Below the pieces are notes generated by a model, which saw only the letters and a list, made by a program, of their open reading frames with translations, was not told the DNA's origin and searched no databases. DNA of 5,975 nucleotides from CAZXBB01 sp964638815 (GTDB taxonomy: Bacteria; Planctomycetota; Phycisphaerae; Phycisphaerales; SM1A02), in contig CAZXBB010000068.1 of NCBI GenBank assembly GCA_964638815.1, forward strand, positions 1-5,975. Reading direction: 5' to 3'. Below are positions 4,234 through 5,975 of the stretch, one piece after another. The position numbers and the translations under genes are program-made. Position 1 is the first letter of the stretch, and each line of letters starts with the position of its first letter.

Positions 4234-5227
4234 TCACCGTGGGAGGCGTGAAATGCGCCTGTCCATGTTCGTGTCCTCGCGCCACGCAAGCACCGCCGAC
4301 GACAGCAGCAGGATCGACACCGTCGTCATCGTGACGAAGATCTGGAGGGCCAGCACGTTGGTGAAGGCCGACGGCCCGCTCATGACGAACGGTCCGTAGC
4401 CGGCGTCCGAGTACAGCGCCGCGCCGAGCGCGACGATCACCAGGCACGCGGTGACCAGTTGCCGCCCGAAACGCAGCGCTGCCCAAATGAGGCACGGCAG
4501 CACGAGGTAGGGGAAGTCCGCGATCGACGTCATCGCCTCGTGCGGCGCGCCGAACGCGAGGTGCACGCTCACCGCCAGCACGAGCAGGAGGCAGATCGCC
4601 TCGACGGTGAATCCCGTGCGGGTGGCGTGCGTCCTGGTGCAGAACGGCTGGCTCACGGCGAGCGCGAACGGCGTGACGACGAGGATGCCCTGCGCGTCCG
4701 CGAGCCACCACACGTGCCAGACACGGGCGAAAGGGACGCCGGGGTTGCTCGCGACGACGCCCGCCGCGCCGATCAGCGCGGCCAGCGCCGTCGCGCCGAA
4801 CGCGGCGACGATTACGAGCGCGAGGATCGAGGGCACGCGCGCGATGTCCACGCTCCGCCCGATCAGCGTGCGGACCGCCGCCGCCCCCAGGAGCGCCTCG
4901 ACGGCGCCGGCCATGAACCCGAACAGGTTCCACCCCGCCGCCGTCGCGTCGAAGAGCTCGGGCCGAAGCGCGACGATGCGGTCGCTCGCGACCCAGGCCG
5001 CGCACGCGATCAGCACGTACAGCAGCCACGACCGGACGGGCGTGAGCAGGAGCACGGCCAGAAACAGGCCGCTCGCCGGCCAGCACGTCGCGACCGTCCG
5101 ATCTCGGCGAATAGTGCAGCACGAACCCGACGAGCGTGAGCGCGACCATCGCGATGCCGAACAGGGCGAACCGAACGGGCCGCAGGAGCAGCGTCGGATG
5201 AGGCATCGGGTGCGCATGATAATCCAT
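4234..5227 (-). pseudogene. MASE1-domain membrane sensor, frameshifted, no output domain
   Basis: The first part is read from ATG 5227: MDYHAHPMPHPTLLLRP, then a membrane helix FALFGIAMVALTLVGFVLHY. Near 5104 the frame must change by one base. The continuation ATCWPASGLFLAVLLL lies in the next frame and runs to TGA at 4236-4234. Skipping one base (for example 5104) gives 330 residues. The body has about eight membrane segments and MASE1 hallmarks: WPASGL, then WHVWWLADAQGILVVTPFAL. MASE1 is a sensory membrane domain usually found in front of histidine kinase, PAS, GGDEF or EAL domains. Here the protein ends REDTNMDRRISRLPR directly after the last helix, so no output domain is present. Either the gene is decayed and truncated, or the shift is a sequencing or assembly error in an otherwise stand-alone MASE1 protein. 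It lies 135 bp downstream of the PEP-CTERM-like gene on the same strand; no strong ribosome site is seen before 5227. Confidence 0.75.
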
Positions 5228-5233
5228 GCAAGC

Positions 5234-5282
5234 GATGCCGCCCGCTCAGGTGATATCCGGCGACTCGCGGGATGCCGCCCGC
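5234..5282. repeat. 12-bp direct repeat upstream of MASE1
   Basis: GATGCCGCCCGC occurs exactly at 5234-5245 and 5271-5282, 37 nt apart, in the gap between the PEP-CTERM-like stop and the MASE1 start. The minus-strand form GCGGGCGGCATC sits just before the MASE1 ATG in one copy. It could be paired regulator sites or chance in GC-rich DNA. No promoter is evident in the rest of the gap (5283-5362). Confidence 0.35.
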
Positions 5283-5362
5283 GGGCGAACGCCCCCGCGA
5301 TCCCGGCCCGGTTCGACACCGGTCGCGCGCTCCGGGCGGCGGCGCCCGGCGGGCGATCCGCT

Positions 5363-5975
5363 TCATGCATGATGCGGGCGATTGCGCGGCGCGGCGCGAC
5401 GCCGACGCCGCCCGATCACGAGCGCCCAGCCAAGCAACGTCACCGCGCCGGGCGCCGGCACTGCGCCGCTGATCCGGTACGCGGCCGGCCGGCTGAGCGG
5501 TGTCGACTGGCCGGGCCCCGGGCCCGAGAAGTACGCCGGCCCGTCGCCGATGGAGGAGCCCGCGATACCAACCGTCCCGTTCGCACCGGAGTCGTTGCCC
5601 ATCGCCACGGTCATCCAGTAGTCCCCTGGGGCGAGCAGGAAGTCCACGTCGAAGGTCGCGAGCTCGACGGGACGCCCGCCGAACGTAGCGAAGCCGTCCG
5701 TGAGCGTGGTCGGGACCTCGAACGACGTGCTGTACACGTCTCCGAAGAGGCTCAGCGTGGAGAGTTCGAGGCTGCTGTAGATCTGGATCGTCCACGAGTC
5801 GACGAGTTCCCACGACACGAAGTTGTTGATTCCCGCGACGACCGCCTCGATCCGCGTGATCTGAAAGGACGAGCCGTCGTCGGCGCCGGAAAGCGAGAAG
5901 TTATCCACGGTAGTGAACGCGCTCTCGGGCATGCCGGGCGGGAACTGGGACGACGAAAGTGCAGTCGGCGTGAAC
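5363..5975 (-). CDS. PEP-CTERM-like secreted protein, C-terminal part (starts at 242 across the join)
   Basis: This part is open from the right edge to a TGA at 5365-5363. It carries about residues 34 to 237 of the junction-spanning protein. The body is rich in aromatic, Thr, Ser, Gly and Asp residues and alternates like a secreted beta-sandwich; a segment reads LLAPGDYWMTVAMGND. The tail has the classical three-part sorting layout: VPAPG (about residues 206-210), a short hydrophobic helix (about 211-222), then five arginines (223-227). It ends with a further basic extension. In PEP-CTERM systems such tails are recognised by exosortase-like proteases, and planctomycetes use the VPxPG variant; no sortase is encoded here. 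The ATG at 5932-5930 is an internal methionine (residue 49), not the true start. MASE1 lies 135 bp downstream on the same strand. Confidence 0.85.
   Translation of the reverse strand, partial: FTPTALSSSQFPPGMPESAFTTVDNFSLSGADDGSSFQITRIEAVVAGINNFVSWELVDSWTIQIYSSLELSTLSLFGDVYSTSFEVPTTLTDGFATFGGRPVELATFDVDFLLAPGDYWMTVAMGNDSGANGTVGIAGSSIGDGPAYFSGPGPGQSTPLSRPAAYRISGAVPAPGAVTLLGWALVIGRRRRRAAPRNRPHHA
5835..5975. repeat. Right copy of the 141-bp terminal direct repeat
   Basis: Identical to 1-141 without a mismatch. It encodes roughly residues 34 to 80 of the PEP-CTERM-like protein. The sequence just to its left (5834 downwards) continues the reading frame that is cut at base 1 of the window. That is why the two copies are read as one locus seen twice. 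Confidence 0.95.

Noticed and set aside
4136..5100. Continuation of the MASE1 first frame past the frameshift
   Set aside because: After residue 41 it turns Arg/Ala/His-rich and loses all membrane character, while the next frame carries the MASE1 core.
5228..5370. N-terminal extension of the MASE1 second frame up to 5370
   Set aside because: The extra residues are Arg/Pro/Ala-rich with no signal or helix, and overlap the PEP-CTERM-like stop. The real N-terminal helix lies in the other frame from 5227.
5363..5372. Palindrome TCATGCATGA over the PEP-CTERM-like stop
   Set aside because: It is only 10 bp and isolated, and part of the stop codon context; no reason to treat it as an operator.
1..5975. 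CRISPR arrays, tRNA, rRNA, riboswitch
   Set aside because: No regularly spaced repeats, no cloverleaf or tRNA arm signatures and no rRNA stretches were found on reading both strands.

Overview
The window looks like DNA from a planctomycete of the Phycisphaerae type. It is about two-thirds G+C by eye. One secreted protein ends in a VPxPG / hydrophobic / poly-Arg anchor (PEP-CTERM-like). Another belongs to a recognisable planctomycete family of large secreted proteins that ends in two dockerin-like 'GDLDADGVVDFADVLAVLAAWGPC' repeats. Lineage is inferred from these protein styles only; there is no rRNA marker.

Topology: bases 1-141 are identical to bases 5835-5975. If the two copies are overlapped, the sequence closes into a circle of 5834 bp. 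The join restores a complete 237-codon gene: the signal peptide and first third lie at the left end and the rest at the right end, in frame. The window is therefore best read as a circularly permuted sequence (real circle, tandem duplication or assembly-graph cycle). No replication, partition or mobilisation gene is visible.

Layout on the minus strand, following transcription: a small secreted beta-rich protein (1465-1016); an 8-bp-stem hairpin (932-911); a SelW/Rdx-like thioredoxin-fold gene (874-479) with an in-frame TGA exactly at the redox position, C-x-x-TGA, followed by a bacterial-SECIS-like hairpin; relics of an IS66-type accessory ORF (about 603-481) and of a VapC PIN-domain toxin (463-380); the PEP-CTERM-like gene across the join (242-1, then 5834-5363); and a frameshifted MASE1 membrane-sensor gene (5227-4234). 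Plus strand: the large dockerin-tailed secreted protein (1734-3146) and a GNAT acetyltransferase (3429-3866). The 3867-4233 gap lies between convergent genes and holds a compact 51-bp element that can fold into a three-way junction with no unpaired base at the junction.

The genes do not form an obvious pathway. Three of the six products are predicted to be exported (two surface/anchored types and one small secreted protein) and one is an inner-membrane sensor module. The toxin and transposon scraps indicate an accessory, insertion-prone region. The most notable point is the probable selenoprotein, which conventional gene calling would cut at the TGA. The next are the circular closure, the MASE1 frameshift and the three-way-junction element.
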